The notes under the pieces: generated by a model
What the model was told of the DNA's origin: nothing
Database searches by the model: none
The model's input: the letters and a program-made list of their open reading frames with translations, nothing else
Position numbers and translations under genes: made by a program
From: Paracoccaceae bacterium
GTDB lineage: Bacteria > Pseudomonadota > Alphaproteobacteria > Rhodobacterales > Rhodobacteraceae
DNA length: 64,000 nucleotides
Reading direction: 5' to 3'
NCBI GenBank assembly: GCA_902602765.1
Contig: CACKSH010000009.1
Coordinates: forward strand, 19,233 to 83,232
Shown here: in pieces, positions 36,477 through 46,484 of the stretch
Layout of the letters: every line of letters starts with the position of its first letter
Position numbering within the stretch: position 1 is the first letter of the stretch

Positions 36477-37508
36477 TTAATCTTTGTTGCGACGTATTGT
36501 TTCGCCTCGATTAAAATTTGGCTCTAACTCAATTACTTGGCCCGGAGAGCCATCAGAATTATCAAGTCTTGCAGCAATAATTTCTGCAGATTTTTGTCCT
36601 ATCTCATACCTACAAGCGTCCATTGTCGCTAGCTTCATAGGTAAACCGTCCAATAATTCCAATCCATTAAAACCTGCTAGTCCAATATCTTCAGGAATCT
36701 GTCTTTTACAATCGAGTAAATGCAGCAATCCGCCAGCACCAACCATATCATTTGAATAAAAAATAAAGTCTAAATCAGGATGTTTTTCCAGGATCAATTT
36801 GGTTAGATCTCGCCCTTTTGCAAGTGCTGATCCACCCGAATAAAACTCTGTTCCTACTATTTCCATGTTCGAAGATTTGAGGGCTTCTGATAAACCATCA
36901 AAGCGTTTTTGTGCTCTGTGGTCGAGCGGCATCTTTGTACCTAAAAACCCAATTTTTTTATAGCCAGACGCAATTATTTCTTGGGCCATCAGTCTGCCGG
37001 CACGCCGGTGTGATATTCCAACCATTCCATCAATAGGTTTTCCATCCACATCCATTATTTCGACAACAGGGATCCCTGAGTTTTTGAGCATCATTTTTGA
37101 TGTGTCAGAGTGTTCTAGGCCGGCGATAATTATTCCAGTGGGCCTCCATGATAACATCTGGTAGAGCACTGTCTCTTCCTTTTCAGGAATATAATCTGTT
37201 ATGCCGACCACAGCTTGTAAATCAGTATTTTCCAGCACAGAATTAATGCCCATCATGACCTCAGGAAAAACCATATTGGACATACTTGGGATAATTACAG
37301 CAACCAAGTTTACACGCTGGCTTGCCAGAGCCCCTGCAATTCTATTTGGTACATAGCCTAAATCTTTTGCAGCTCTAAGGACGCGATCTCGCGTAGGCGT
37401 AGAAACGTCGCCTCTTCCTCGAAGCACCCGGCTTACCGTCATTTCGGAAACACCTGACGCTTCAGAAACATCCCTCAGGGTAAGAGGCCGTTTGCCCGTT
37501 GATGCCAA
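36477..37508 (-). CDS. LacI family transcriptional regulator
   Basis: Sugar-type repressor of 343 residues. The HTH (TLRDVSEASGVSEMTVSRVL) and hinge helix (GYVPNRIAGALASQR) precede a periplasmic-binding-protein-like effector domain (VNLVAVIIPSMSNMVFPEV, FIFYSNDMVGAGGLLHL). The overall look resembles the GntR (gluconate) branch, but no sugar transport or catabolic gene adjoins it, so the effector is unknown. It is convergent with the DUF465 gene. Confidence 0.93.
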   Translation of the reverse strand: MASTGKRPLTLRDVSEASGVSEMTVSRVLRGRGDVSTPTRDRVLRAAKDLGYVPNRIAGALASQRVNLVAVIIPSMSNMVFPEVMMGINSVLENTDLQAVVGITDYIPEKEETVLYQMLSWRPTGIIIAGLEHSDTSKMMLKNSGIPVVEIMDVDGKPIDGMVGISHRRAGRLMAQEIIASGYKKIGFLGTKMPLDHRAQKRFDGLSEALKSSNMEIVGTEFYSGGSALAKGRDLTKLILEKHPDLDFIFYSNDMVGAGGLLHLLDCKRQIPEDIGLAGFNGLELLDGLPMKLATMDACRYEIGQKSAEIIAARLDNSDGSPGQVIELEPNFNRGETIRRNKD

Positions 37509-37767
37509 ATCTTGTCCTCTTCTTTTCTAATGATTTTTTATACAGCATAGTTGTAGATCAAATAGATTAAACATTACAAGTCAAAGAAAATGCAGACTTA
37601 ATAATTTGATTGTTAGCTTACTACTTTCGAACCGCTATTTAGTGTGGTGTTCAAGGAGGTGAGGCTAACTCGCTAATACAGTCAGTGTTTAGGTTTCCCA
37701 TAATACACTGTAGTGTCAGACTAATTGCTATTGTGGCTGAAACCTATTGTATTTATACCTCGATATA
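37509..37767. other. Spacer between the LacI regulator and tRNA-Arg
   Basis: About 260 bp without a credible gene. It contains a near-palindrome ACACTGTAGTGT (37705-37716) and the purine-rich AAGGAGGTGAGG near 37650 without an open frame after it. The promoters of lacI (minus) and tRNA-Arg (plus) should both lie here; I could not fix either by eye. Confidence 0.4.
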
Positions 37768-37844
37768 GGCCCCGTGGCTCAACTGGATAGAGCAGCCCCC
37801 TCCTAAGGGGCAGGTTATAGGTTCGAATCCTATCGGGGTCGCCA
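37768..37844 (+). tRNA. tRNA-Arg(CCU)
   Basis: A full cloverleaf reads from the sequence. The acceptor stem is GGCCCCG with CGGGGTC (one G-U). The D stem is GCTC/GAGC. The anticodon stem GCCCC/GGGGC has loop CTCCTAA, giving anticodon CCT, which reads AGG. The T stem is ATAGG/CCTAT with loop TTCGAAT. The discriminator is G and CCA is encoded. It stands alone, 77 bp upstream of rnhB. Confidence 0.95.
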
Positions 37845-37921
37845 AAAAATTCTGAACTCAATTTTTAATATTTAACCGAATAAATATTGCTCTTATAATT
37901 GGATTTTCAAAAAGTAAAAAT

Positions 37922-38533
37922 ATGTTCCCTAATTTCAAAATAGAACAGGATTTGATAAGTAAAGGATGCTCAATTATTGCAGGAGTTGATGAGGTTGGCC
38001 GAGGACCGTTAGCAGGCCCTGTAACTGCCGCTGCAGTAATTTTAGACCCGCTAAATATTCCAGACAACTTAAATGACTCTAAAGTCTTAAGTTCCAAAAA
38101 AAGAGAAAAATTATTTGAAGAACTGAAATCCAGCTCTATTTGCGCTATTGCGCACGTTTCACCTGAAGAAATTGACAAACTAAATATTCGTCAAGCTTCT
38201 TTATTGGCCATGGTGAATGCTGTTACTAACTTAAAAGTTAAACCAAAACACATTTTAATTGATGGAAATGCAGTTCCGGATAGACTTGTCGGGCGGGCAA
38301 CTGCAATCGTGAAGGGGGATCGAAAAGTATTATCGATTGCGGCGGCCTCGATAATTGCAAAAGTAACAAGAGACAAATTAATGCATGATCTAGGTTCAGA
38401 GTTTCCGGTTTATGGATGGGCCAAAAATGCTGGATACCCTACAAAGTGTCACATGAATGCAATAGTAAAGTATGGGGTCACCCCTCATCATAGACGTTCC
38501 TTTAAACCGGTACACAATATATTGTGTGGGTAA
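37922..38533 (+). CDS. rnhB: Ribonuclease HII
   Basis: Removes RNA primers and misincorporated ribonucleotides from DNA. The 203-residue protein has IIAGVDEVGRGPLAGPVTAA, holding the first catalytic Asp-Glu pair, then HILIDGNAVPDRL and VKGDRKVLSIAAASIIAKV, with the remaining Asp, and ends in YGVTPHHRRSFKPV. It precedes the ccrM gene, an order I associate with alphaproteobacteria. Confidence 0.96.
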   Translation: MFPNFKIEQDLISKGCSIIAGVDEVGRGPLAGPVTAAAVILDPLNIPDNLNDSKVLSSKKREKLFEELKSSSICAIAHVSPEEIDKLNIRQASLLAMVNAVTNLKVKPKHILIDGNAVPDRLVGRATAIVKGDRKVLSIAAASIIAKVTRDKLMHDLGSEFPVYGWAKNAGYPTKCHMNAIVKYGVTPHHRRSFKPVHNILCG

Positions 38534-38551
38534 AACAATTGGACATTTGAC

Positions 38552-38586
38552 TTAAAAACGAATTGACGGATTCGTGGGGATGAATC
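38552..38586 (+). promoter_or_regulatory. Probable cell-cycle control region of ccrM (CtrA-like box and two GANTC sites)
   Basis: Within the 104 bp ahead of ccrM lie TTAA-N7-TTGAC (38552-38567), one base off the CtrA consensus TTAA-N7-TTAAC, and two CcrM sites, GATTC at 38569-38573 and GAATC at 38582-38586. In Caulobacter the ccrM promoter is activated by CtrA and contains two GANTC sites that affect its shut-off. That this region works the same way is inference. Confidence 0.5.
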
Positions 38587-38628
38587 ATTTTAGTGTCAAT
38601 TAGAGAGCGCATAAGCGCCGATTAATGA

Positions 38629-39744
<1,116 letters not shown>

Positions 39745-39783
39745 ATTCAAAATCGATTTTAACTTTAGAGGCTAACTTATCTA

Positions 39784-40182
39784 ATGGTTGGGAGAATTGT
39801 AGCAAAGATAATAGTCGCATTGCTGACTGTCTATTGCATTACCGTTATTGTTGCATATTTTTATAATATCTCGATCACATTTCCTTTTTCTATTTCTGAG
39901 GGGACCGATGTCCCGGAGCATCGTTTAAAAGCTATCCGATTATCATTGTTTGCAACTTTCACATTTTTCGCTTTTCATTATTTATTTTACGGCTCAAAAA
40001 AATTCTATCCAATCCAAGTAATGACAGTAATGTTGTTTAGTTTAACGATATTTGGCACACTAAGTTTTTCCATTGATGAAGCAGAGGCCGTAGAATTTCT
40101 TCAACTTCTTGTTTGGGTTCCAGTATCTTTAGTTTTATACAAGGCCGCAAAGACTGATTTTAAAAATATTTTTCAAAAATAA
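39784..40182 (+). CDS. Small integral membrane protein, unknown function
   Basis: A 132-residue hydrophobic protein with four predicted transmembrane segments (about 5-25, 52-68, 79-96, 104-120). I do not recognise a family. The only polar stretch is the loop SISEGTDVPEHRLKAIR between the first two helices. It lies between ccrM and the convergent mutY gene, and co-transcription with ccrM is possible (39 bp gap). Translation starts at ATG 39784. Confidence 0.65.
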   Translation: MVGRIVAKIIVALLTVYCITVIVAYFYNISITFPFSISEGTDVPEHRLKAIRLSLFATFTFFAFHYLFYGSKKFYPIQVMTVMLFSLTIFGTLSFSIDEAEAVEFLQLLVWVPVSLVLYKAAKTDFKNIFQK

Positions 40183-40252
40183 GCTAAACAGGAACTATAC
40201 AATAAAGAGTGGAAGCAAACTTGGATAACGTCCATTTATTTATGGATTAAAA

Positions 40253-41302
40253 TTATTTAAGTAGATATCCTAGTTTGTAAGCTTTTTGAAAGAGGGTTGG
40301 TAACGAGGTCAAATCAAAATCATTTTCTTCAAGGAAAACTCCTTGTTTTGGTTGGCAATTGAGCGGAACATTTGCAAATTTAACAATTACTTCCAAGTGG
40401 AAATGCGTAAACGTGTGCCTAATTTGACTATTAGTCGTTTGCCAATTCGCATCAACGGGCGGCTTATCCTTTGGATCCGCGCACCACTCTGAGGTTGGCC
40501 ATCCAAGCATACCGCCCAATAAGCCTTTGGCGGGTCGTCTTTCCAAAAGGTATGCCTGGTCTACCCTTTTTACGATATAAATGAAGCCTCTTCTTGTAGG
40601 TTTTTTCTTTTTTTTAAGTTTGAAAGGAACCAAATTAGCTGATCCATTTTTATTGGCTAAACACTCTTGCTCCAGAGGGCAAACTAAACATTTGGGTGCT
40701 ACAGGAGTGCAAACAGTTGCCCCTAAATCCATCATAGCCTGTACATAGTCACCCGGTCTCACCTCGGGCGTTAGGCCCCTCGCAATTTCTGTTATCTCGT
40801 CCTTAGAATTTGGCAAAGGTGTTTCAATTTCAAACAGTCTAGAAATTACTCTTTCTATGTTGCCGTCTACAACCACTTCATTTCTATCGAAGGCGATGGC
40901 TGAAATCGCTCCCGCTGTGTATGGGCCGACACCCGGAAGTTTGAGAAGTGTTTTATAGTCACTTGGGAATTTTCCACCGTATTCGGAAAATATTATTTTA
41001 GCACATTTTAGCAAATTGCGAGCTCTTGCGTAATATCCTAATCCTGCCCATGCTGCAGTGATTTCGCTCTCTTCAGCTTGAGCCAACTTCTCCAGTGTTG
41101 GCCATTTCCTAATGAATTTGATAAAGTAACTTCTAACTGTAGCAACAGTAGTTTGTTGTAGCATTATCTCAGATAACCATACATGATAGGGACTGGGTCT
41201 AATACCTGATGTTCTATCTAATGGCCCGATACGCCAAGGCATTTCACGTGCATTTTTATCATACCAATTTAGAAGTATTGAAGGTTTTACTTTTGAGTTC
41301 AT
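40253..41302 (-). CDS. mutY: A/G-specific adenine glycosylase MutY
   Basis: Removes adenine mispaired with 8-oxoguanine. The HhH-GPD core contains LSEIMLQQTTVATV, GLGYYARARNLLKCA and LPGVGPYTAGAISAIAF followed by the catalytic Asp in VVDGN. The cluster C-x6-C-x2-C-x5-C (CTPVAPKCLVCPLEQEC) binds 4Fe-4S. A C-terminal NUDIX-like domain (LLERRPAKGLLGGMLGWP, FTHFHLEV) recognises 8-oxoG. It is divergent from the DciA-like gene. Confidence 0.96.
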   Translation of the reverse strand: MNSKVKPSILLNWYDKNAREMPWRIGPLDRTSGIRPSPYHVWLSEIMLQQTTVATVRSYFIKFIRKWPTLEKLAQAEESEITAAWAGLGYYARARNLLKCAKIIFSEYGGKFPSDYKTLLKLPGVGPYTAGAISAIAFDRNEVVVDGNIERVISRLFEIETPLPNSKDEITEIARGLTPEVRPGDYVQAMMDLGATVCTPVAPKCLVCPLEQECLANKNGSANLVPFKLKKKKKPTRRGFIYIVKRVDQAYLLERRPAKGLLGGMLGWPTSEWCADPKDKPPVDANWQTTNSQIRHTFTHFHLEVIVKFANVPLNCQPKQGVFLEENDFDLTSLPTLFQKAYKLGYLLK

Positions 41303-41369
41303 TTTCTTATTAGTTATTTCAAAACTACGCTTTATTGTCTAAACATATATTTAAAGCAGGACCGTTGAA

Positions 41370-41888
41370 ATGCAAAACCCTGATAAGAGATCCGGCAGAT
41401 TTAAAAGAACATCCGAGCTTCTGAAGCGGAGGATAAACAAAGCTAGTGAGGGAAGAGGTTTTTCTGAGACAAGGCTCCTCACTCATTGGAGTACTTTTGT
41501 AGGTATCGGCCTATCGGAAAAAACATATCCGGTAAAAATAAGTTTTGCCTCTGGTGGGCTGGGTGCCACTCTGACAATCTTAACTACTGGGCCTCATGCC
41601 TTAGAACTTGAAATGCTTAAGCATCAAATTAAAGATAAGGTTAACGCTGCATATGGATATAATGCTGTCGCACGAATAAAGATTACACAAACTGCTGAAA
41701 CGGGCTTTGAGTTTGCGAAGGTCAATGGAAACACAGAAGAACAGGACAGTAATACAAATTTGACTGTTGTTCGTAATAATGTGAAAGCAAGTGAACAGGT
41801 AGAAGGCGTGGAAAACAAAGAATTGAGAGAAGCTCTTGCAGAGTTGGAAGAAAAAGTATTAACAAAATCTACAAAGATAATGAGCTAA
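41370..41888 (+). CDS. DUF721 / DciA-like protein
   Basis: A 172-residue protein with the DUF721 domain (about 15-115), showing RRINKASEGRGFSETRLLTH, WSTFVGIGLSEKTYPVKI and ATLTILTTGPHALELEM. DciA is the ancestral helicase operator that loads DnaB in bacteria lacking DnaC. An alphaproteobacterial member next to DNA-repair genes fits that role but does not prove it. The C-terminal 60 residues are charged and probably disordered. A dsbA-type gene follows after 11 bp. Confidence 0.85.
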   Translation: MQNPDKRSGRFKRTSELLKRRINKASEGRGFSETRLLTHWSTFVGIGLSEKTYPVKISFASGGLGATLTILTTGPHALELEMLKHQIKDKVNAAYGYNAVARIKITQTAETGFEFAKVNGNTEEQDSNTNLTVVRNNVKASEQVEGVENKELREALAELEEKVLTKSTKIMS

Positions 41889-41899
41889 AAGGCAAAAGT

Positions 41900-42574
41900 A
41901 TGAGATTTAGGGTTACACGAATTTCGGCATTATTTTTTTTAATGATTGGAATAGCCGTTTGGTTTTATCAGCCGAATTTAAATAGTACCGGAAATAATCA
42001 GCAAAACTATTCTTCATTAATGGCTTTTGCAGATGAAAAAACGGAGACTACTATCACTGAGATGATAATAGGCAGTGACGATGCGAAAATAGAGATTGTG
42101 GAATATGCTTCTTACACATGTCCACATTGTGCGACATTTCATACCGAAATTTATCCTAGGCTTAAAAATGAGTACATCGAAACTGGAAAAGTGCGCTTCG
42201 TTTATAGAGAGGTTTACTTTGACAAATTTGGTTTGTGGGCTTCTATAATTGCGCGATGCGCAGGCCCAGAAAAGTTCTTTGGGTTAACAGAGCTTATATA
42301 TAAGTCACAACAAAAATGGGCTCGCGCCGGTGATGATGCCGCAATTGTGGCCGAGTTATCTAAATTGGCGAAAGTCGCAGGGCTCAATGACCAGAAAATT
42401 CAAAATTGTCTTGAAGATACAGAAAAGTTACGGGCGCTCGTTGGGTGGTTTAAAACTAACGCCTCTAACGATGATATAAAATCTACTCCCTCTTTTATAA
42501 TTGATGGAGAAAAGTTTTCGAATATGGGTTACGATGATTTTTCTTCGATTATAGATAGTAAAATTTCTGAATAA
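41900..42574 (+). CDS. DsbA-family thiol oxidoreductase
   Basis: Periplasmic thioredoxin-fold protein of 224 residues. An N-terminal membrane/signal segment (about 8-24) precedes the active site YTCPHCATFH (CPHC, as in E. coli DsbA), around residues 73-82. The cis-proline region KSTPSFIIDGEKF is near the C terminus. It is likely a disulfide donor to exported proteins. It overlaps the next gene by one base (TAATG) and follows the DciA-like gene, so a three-gene transcript is likely. Confidence 0.9.
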   Translation: MRFRVTRISALFFLMIGIAVWFYQPNLNSTGNNQQNYSSLMAFADEKTETTITEMIIGSDDAKIEIVEYASYTCPHCATFHTEIYPRLKNEYIETGKVRFVYREVYFDKFGLWASIIARCAGPEKFFGLTELIYKSQQKWARAGDDAAIVAELSKLAKVAGLNDQKIQNCLEDTEKLRALVGWFKTNASNDDIKSTPSFIIDGEKFSNMGYDDFSSIIDSKISE

Positions 42575-43713
42575 TGGTAGCCCCACTTGAAGGCATAAAA
42601 GTAGTTGAACTAGCTCGTATTTTAGCTGGGCCGTGGACCGGTCAGTTGTTGTCAGATCTTGGAGCTGAAGTGATCAAGGTTGAGTCAGAAAAAGGTGACG
42701 ATACTCGTGCATGGGGCCCGCCATTTATTGAGCGAGAAAATGACACTTCAGCAGCTTATTTTCATGGGTGCAATCGAGGTAAGAAGAGTGTCACTGCTGA
42801 TTTAAGTACAGCCGTAGGCCAAGAGCGCGTAATTGAATTGATTCAAGGCTCTGATATTTTAATCGAGAACTTCAAGGTGGGAGGTTTGAAAAAATACGGT
42901 TTAGATTATGAAAGCCTAAATGCTAAGAATAAGGAACTTATTTATTGCTCAATTACTGGTTTTGGTCAGGATGGTCCATACTCTACCAGAGCAGGATACG
43001 ATTATATAATTCAAGGAATGTCTGGTCTGATGTCAATAACTGGTGAGCCAGGAGGGCGGCCATTGAAAACGGGTGTTGCGATAACAGACATTTTTACTGG
43101 ACTATACGCTTCCTCAGCCATTTTGGCGGCACTGCATCAACGCAAAGAAACAGGTCTAGGTCAGCATATTGATATGTCGCTTTTAGACTCTGCAGTCGCC
43201 ATCTTAGCAAATCAGGGAATGAACTATTTATCTACAGGGAGCGCGCCGGGTCGAATTGGAAATTTTCATCCAAACCTCAGTCCCTATCAAGTTTTTGAAT
43301 GTTCTGATGGCCATATTATAATTGCAACAGGAAATGATCAACAATACCAAAAGCTCTGCGATATTCTTGAATGTCCAGAACAAGCTACAGATCCTAAATA
43401 TGAAACTAATGCTAAGCGTGTCAAAAATCGAGATGAACTAGACGAGGCTTTCACTCACAAAACGAAAAAGTGGAATAAGATGAAACTATTAAAACAATGT
43501 GAGGCTAATGGAATTCCTGCTGGACCGATAAACTCACTGGATGAAGTTTTTGCGGATCAACAAATAATACATCGAGGGATGGAGCTTAGTTTGGAGGGTA
43601 TACCCAGTATCCGTAGTCCAATTAGATTTAGCGAAAGCGAGTTAGTTTTAAATAAACCTTCTCCAAAATTGGGTGAACATAATTCTGTTATTTTTCCAGA
43701 CACCGTAAAATAG
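42574..43713 (+). CDS. Class III CoA-transferase (CaiB/BaiF family)
   Basis: Transfers CoA between carboxylic acids. The 379-residue protein starts PLEGIKVVELARILAGPWTG, with SDLGAEVIKVE and GDDTRAWGPPF. The catalytic Asp falls in GVAITDIFTGLYASSAILAAL, and HIDMSLLDSAVAIL and NFHPNLSPYQVFE follow. No substrate is evident. Its 5' end overlaps the dsbA-type gene and its 3' end overlaps the convergent lpxK by 26 bp. Confidence 0.9.
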   Translation: MVAPLEGIKVVELARILAGPWTGQLLSDLGAEVIKVESEKGDDTRAWGPPFIERENDTSAAYFHGCNRGKKSVTADLSTAVGQERVIELIQGSDILIENFKVGGLKKYGLDYESLNAKNKELIYCSITGFGQDGPYSTRAGYDYIIQGMSGLMSITGEPGGRPLKTGVAITDIFTGLYASSAILAALHQRKETGLGQHIDMSLLDSAVAILANQGMNYLSTGSAPGRIGNFHPNLSPYQVFECSDGHIIIATGNDQQYQKLCDILECPEQATDPKYETNAKRVKNRDELDEAFTHKTKKWNKMKLLKQCEANGIPAGPINSLDEVFADQQIIHRGMELSLEGIPSIRSPIRFSESELVLNKPSPKLGEHNSVIFPDTVK

Positions 43714-44692
43714 TTGCAAAAATTTTATCCCAGCTCATATTTTCATTTAATTTAATTCTAACTGGTAAGGTAATTATCTCGTTTCTAAACCGCTTTGGCA
43801 ATCGAACGTAATCCTTTTCTGTGGTGACAAGTTGAGCATTTTCTGCTCGTGCTCCCTCAATCAAACGCTTCATTAGTGTTGGTGAAAGTTTTTGATGGTC
43901 GCTTAGAGACTGGCAGCTAACTATATCGGCTCCTTGAGCTCGTAGTGCTTCAAAGAAATTTTCAGGGTGAGCAATCCCTGCAAATGCTACAACTTTCATA
44001 TTTTCCCAGGATATTCCTGTATTTAAAACTTCAAGATTAGCTATCGCTATTGGCAGATTAATGTATCTTTTATATATTTTTTTGAAGTTTTTTTGTGAAG
44101 ACTCAGCTCCGATTGAGATTAAGACATCTGCCCTCTTCAATCCACTGCTCAGCTTTTCTCTGAGTGGTCCAGCAGGAATGCATCGTTTATTTCCAAAACC
44201 TTTTTTAGCATTAACCGTTAGAATAGATAGATCTTTATAAAAACTTGGATCTTGGAATCCATCGTCCAGCAAGATTATTTCAGCACCCTCGCTTATAGCA
44301 TTTTTTATTCCAGCCGACCTTTTGTCTGCTACCCAAGTTGGTGCAAATGCTGACAGCATTAAGGCCTCGTCACCAACCTCATTTGCAGAATATTCTTTAT
44401 CATTGATTAATAGAGGTCCTTTGACTGTACCTCCATAACCTCGTGAAACTACATGAACATCGTAACCTTTCTCGATTAGAAATTGTGCTGCAGAGATAGT
44501 TGTGGGAGTTTTCCCAGTTCCGCCAACATTTAAATTCCCTATGCAAACTATGGGAATATCAAAATGCTTCTGCACCAATTTTAACATTCTAAATTTGGAT
44601 AAGAGTGCGTAGATATATCCTAAAGGGATAAGTGCAGTGCTGGAAATACTTTTCTCATTCTTTTCTGGATACCAAAACTTTGGAGTTAGCAT
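43688..44692 (-). CDS. lpxK: Tetraacyldisaccharide 4'-kinase
   Basis: Phosphorylates the lipid A disaccharide at the inner membrane. The 334-residue protein has the N-terminal membrane-associated helix followed by the P-loop IGNLNVGGTGKTPTTI. HVVSRGYGG, GAEIILLDDGFQ, then LITVNA-like DLSILTVNA, and VAFAGIAHPENFF follow. Its 3' 26 bp overlap the convergent CoA-transferase gene. It shows the organism makes lipid A. Confidence 0.95.
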   Translation of the reverse strand: MLTPKFWYPEKNEKSISSTALIPLGYIYALLSKFRMLKLVQKHFDIPIVCIGNLNVGGTGKTPTTISAAQFLIEKGYDVHVVSRGYGGTVKGPLLINDKEYSANEVGDEALMLSAFAPTWVADKRSAGIKNAISEGAEIILLDDGFQDPSFYKDLSILTVNAKKGFGNKRCIPAGPLREKLSSGLKRADVLISIGAESSQKNFKKIYKRYINLPIAIANLEVLNTGISWENMKVVAFAGIAHPENFFEALRAQGADIVSCQSLSDHQKLSPTLMKRLIEGARAENAQLVTTEKDYVRLPKRFRNEIITLPVRIKLNENMSWDKIFATILRCLEK

Positions 44693-44747
44693 TTTCTAAA
44701 TCTTTGAAGTTAGTTTATAGTTTAACGTATCTTTACCTCACGCCAGA

Positions 44748-44775
44748 ATAATAAAAAGGCCACCTTGTGGTGGCC
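44748..44775 (-). terminator. Rho-independent terminator after rpmE
   Basis: On the minus strand the stem GGCCACC/GGTGGCC (44769-44775 with 44758-44764) has a 4-base loop and is followed by TTTTTATT. It lies about 15 bp past the rpmE stop and ends the minus-strand rplS-rpmE unit. Confidence 0.85.
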
Positions 44776-44790
44776 CTTTGAGGTTTTCTT

Positions 44791-45012
44791 TTAAAATCCC
44801 AAACCTTCGTACTTTTTCTTAAATTTTGATACTCGTCCACCTTGATCCATTAGACGAGTATTTCCGCCATTCCAAGCTGGGTGTGAACTGGGATCTATAT
44901 CCAATGAAAGAGTTTCTCCTTCTTTACCGTAGGTAGATCGCATTTTTACAATCGTGCCGTCAGTAAGCTTTACGTCGATAAAATGATAATCTGGATGTAT
45001 ATCTTTTTTCAT
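44791..45012 (-). CDS. rpmE: 50S ribosomal protein L31
   Basis: A 73-residue L31 with [19 protein letters not shown] at the start and the family ending [20 protein letters not shown]. It has no cysteine, so it is the zinc-independent form of L31. It lies 11 bp after rplS, with AGGAGC ahead of the ATG, and a terminator follows. Confidence 0.94.
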   Translation of the reverse strand: MKKDIHPDYHFIDVKLTDGTIVKMRSTYGKEGETLSLDIDPSSHPAWNGGNTRLMDQGGRVSKFKKKYEGLGF

Positions 45013-45023
45013 ATAGTTGCTCC

Positions 45024-45404
45024 TTAGGCCTGACTATCGGCTGGTTTATAATTAGAGTCTTCTGCAATTCTCGCAGATTTACCTCGTCGCGACCTTAAAT
45101 AATATAGTTTCGCTCGTCTCACCCGCCCTCGTCTTACAACAGTGATGCTTTCAATGTTCGTTGAGTGCAATGGGAAAACCCGTTCAACACCCTCACCAAA
45201 CGAAATCTTCCTTACTGTAAATGAACCAGCAATACCGCTGCCATTCTTCCGGCTTATGCAAACACCCTCATAGTTTTGAACTCTCGTTCTCGTGCCCTCG
45301 GTTACTTTATAGCCCACGCGCACCGTATCACCAGCTTTGAAATCTGGAATTTGTTTCCCAAGTGCTGCGACCTGTTCTGCCTCTAGTGTAGAGATAAGAT
45401 CCAT
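45024..45404 (-). CDS. rplS: 50S ribosomal protein L19
   Basis: Large-subunit protein of 126 residues. It has the pattern [58 protein letters not shown] and [26 protein letters not shown] lies upstream of the ATG. It is separated from trmD by about 280 bp, unlike the compact rpsP-rimM-trmD group, so it likely has its own promoter and leader. rpmE follows. Confidence 0.96.
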   Translation of the reverse strand: MDLISTLEAEQVAALGKQIPDFKAGDTVRVGYKVTEGTRTRVQNYEGVCISRKNGSGIAGSFTVRKISFGEGVERVFPLHSTNIESITVVRRGRVRRAKLYYLRSRRGKSARIAEDSNYKPADSQA

Positions 45405-45682
45405 TTTGATCTCCTGTAAACATGCGGTTTATCCGCTAAATTAGTGTGTCCAAGAGCTCTCGGTCTTCGGTCGGATCCCATCAATAAGCTAGTCCGCCAG
45501 AGTTAAAACAACAATTATAAATTCACCACAATTCGCAATTATTTTTATGCCGAAGAAAGCATTATGCTTGTTCCAAATATCGCATATAAAATATGCTTAC
45601 AAGGATTGCCAAGCGTATATTAGCAGCAAAAGGAAATTTCAAGCACTTTATAAATTTTAGAGAAGTGTTTGCGGTTTAAATC
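45405..45682 (-). promoter_or_regulatory. Long rplS 5' region with small hairpins
   Basis: About 278 bp without an open frame. Just ahead of rplS the minus strand has GCGG-ATAAA-CCGC (45428-45440), and further up the self-complementary CCGAGAGCTCTTGG (around 45455-45468) inside a GC-rich patch that stands out from AT-rich flanks. This could be a leader controlling L19. I do not recognise a named leader class. Confidence 0.35.
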
Positions 45683-46483
45683 TTAACTTTTGCTTTTTGC
45701 TAGGTCAGCTTTCTCCCAAAGATCAGCTCTGTATCGTTTAGTCTTTGATTTTGATTGATTTTCTCGCCAAGAGTCAATTTTACCATGATGACCAGATGTA
45801 AGAGTTTGTGGTATTTTTTGACCTTTCCATTCATTGGGGCGTGTGAATTGATCGTGTTCAATGAGCCCATTGCTATGGCTTTCAGTCTTTAAGCTATCTC
45901 GATTCCCTATTACATTTGGCAGCAATCGAACAGTAGTGTCTATCATGGCCTGAGCTGCGATCTCCCCACCAGTCATTACAAAATCGCCCATAGAAACTTC
46001 TTCAATCCCGTAATGATCTATAACCCTCTGATCGATACCCTCAAACCTACCGCATATCAAAATGATACCTTCATACTTTGACCAATTTCTTGCTAACTGT
46101 TGATTAAAAGTTTTTCCGCGAGGCGATAGATATACTAACCGAGTAGAGCTTTCGGCACGAGACAATGCCGTTTCTATTGCTGGTCCCAAAACGTCAGCAC
46201 GTATTACAAGCCCTGGACCTCCACCACTTGGAGTATCATCGACTTTATTATGTTTACCAATGCCAAAATCTCGAAGATCAATAGTTGATAAAGCCCAACT
46301 TCTACATTGCAATGCTTTACCGGTAAGACTTAAGCCTAAAACTCCAGGAAATGCGTCAGGAAATAGTGTTATGATTTGTACATTCCATGCGCCCTTAACG
46401 ACTTCATTGTTTGTAATTAGCGACTTCGGTTTATCGGATAGACTTATCCTTTTCAGTCCGTGAGATTTTGCAGGTTTTACCAT
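45683..46483 (-). CDS. trmD: tRNA (guanine37-N1)-methyltransferase TrmD
   Basis: Methylates G37 of tRNAs next to the anticodon. The SPOUT core holds VQIITLFPDAFPGVLG, DDTPSGGGPGLVIRADVL, the knot region GIILICGRFEGIDQRVIDHY and SMGDFVMTGGEIAAQAMID. An N-terminal extension of about 33 residues (from MVKPAKSHG) is usual in Rhodobacterales as I recall. I set the start at ATG 46483 since CAGGAGG precedes it. This start overlaps the rimM stop by a few bases less than the longer frame from 46507. Confidence 0.94.
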   Translation of the reverse strand: MVKPAKSHGLKRISLSDKPKSLITNNEVVKGAWNVQIITLFPDAFPGVLGLSLTGKALQCRSWALSTIDLRDFGIGKHNKVDDTPSGGGPGLVIRADVLGPAIETALSRAESSTRLVYLSPRGKTFNQQLARNWSKYEGIILICGRFEGIDQRVIDHYGIEEVSMGDFVMTGGEIAAQAMIDTTVRLLPNVIGNRDSLKTESHSNGLIEHDQFTRPNEWKGQKIPQTLTSGHHGKIDSWRENQSKSKTKRYRADLWEKADLAKSKS

Positions 46484-46484
46484 T

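Noticed and set aside
37705..37716. ACACTGTAGTGT as LacI operator
   Set aside because: The match to an inverted repeat is imperfect at the centre, lacks the usual central CG and is about 200 bp from the gene start.
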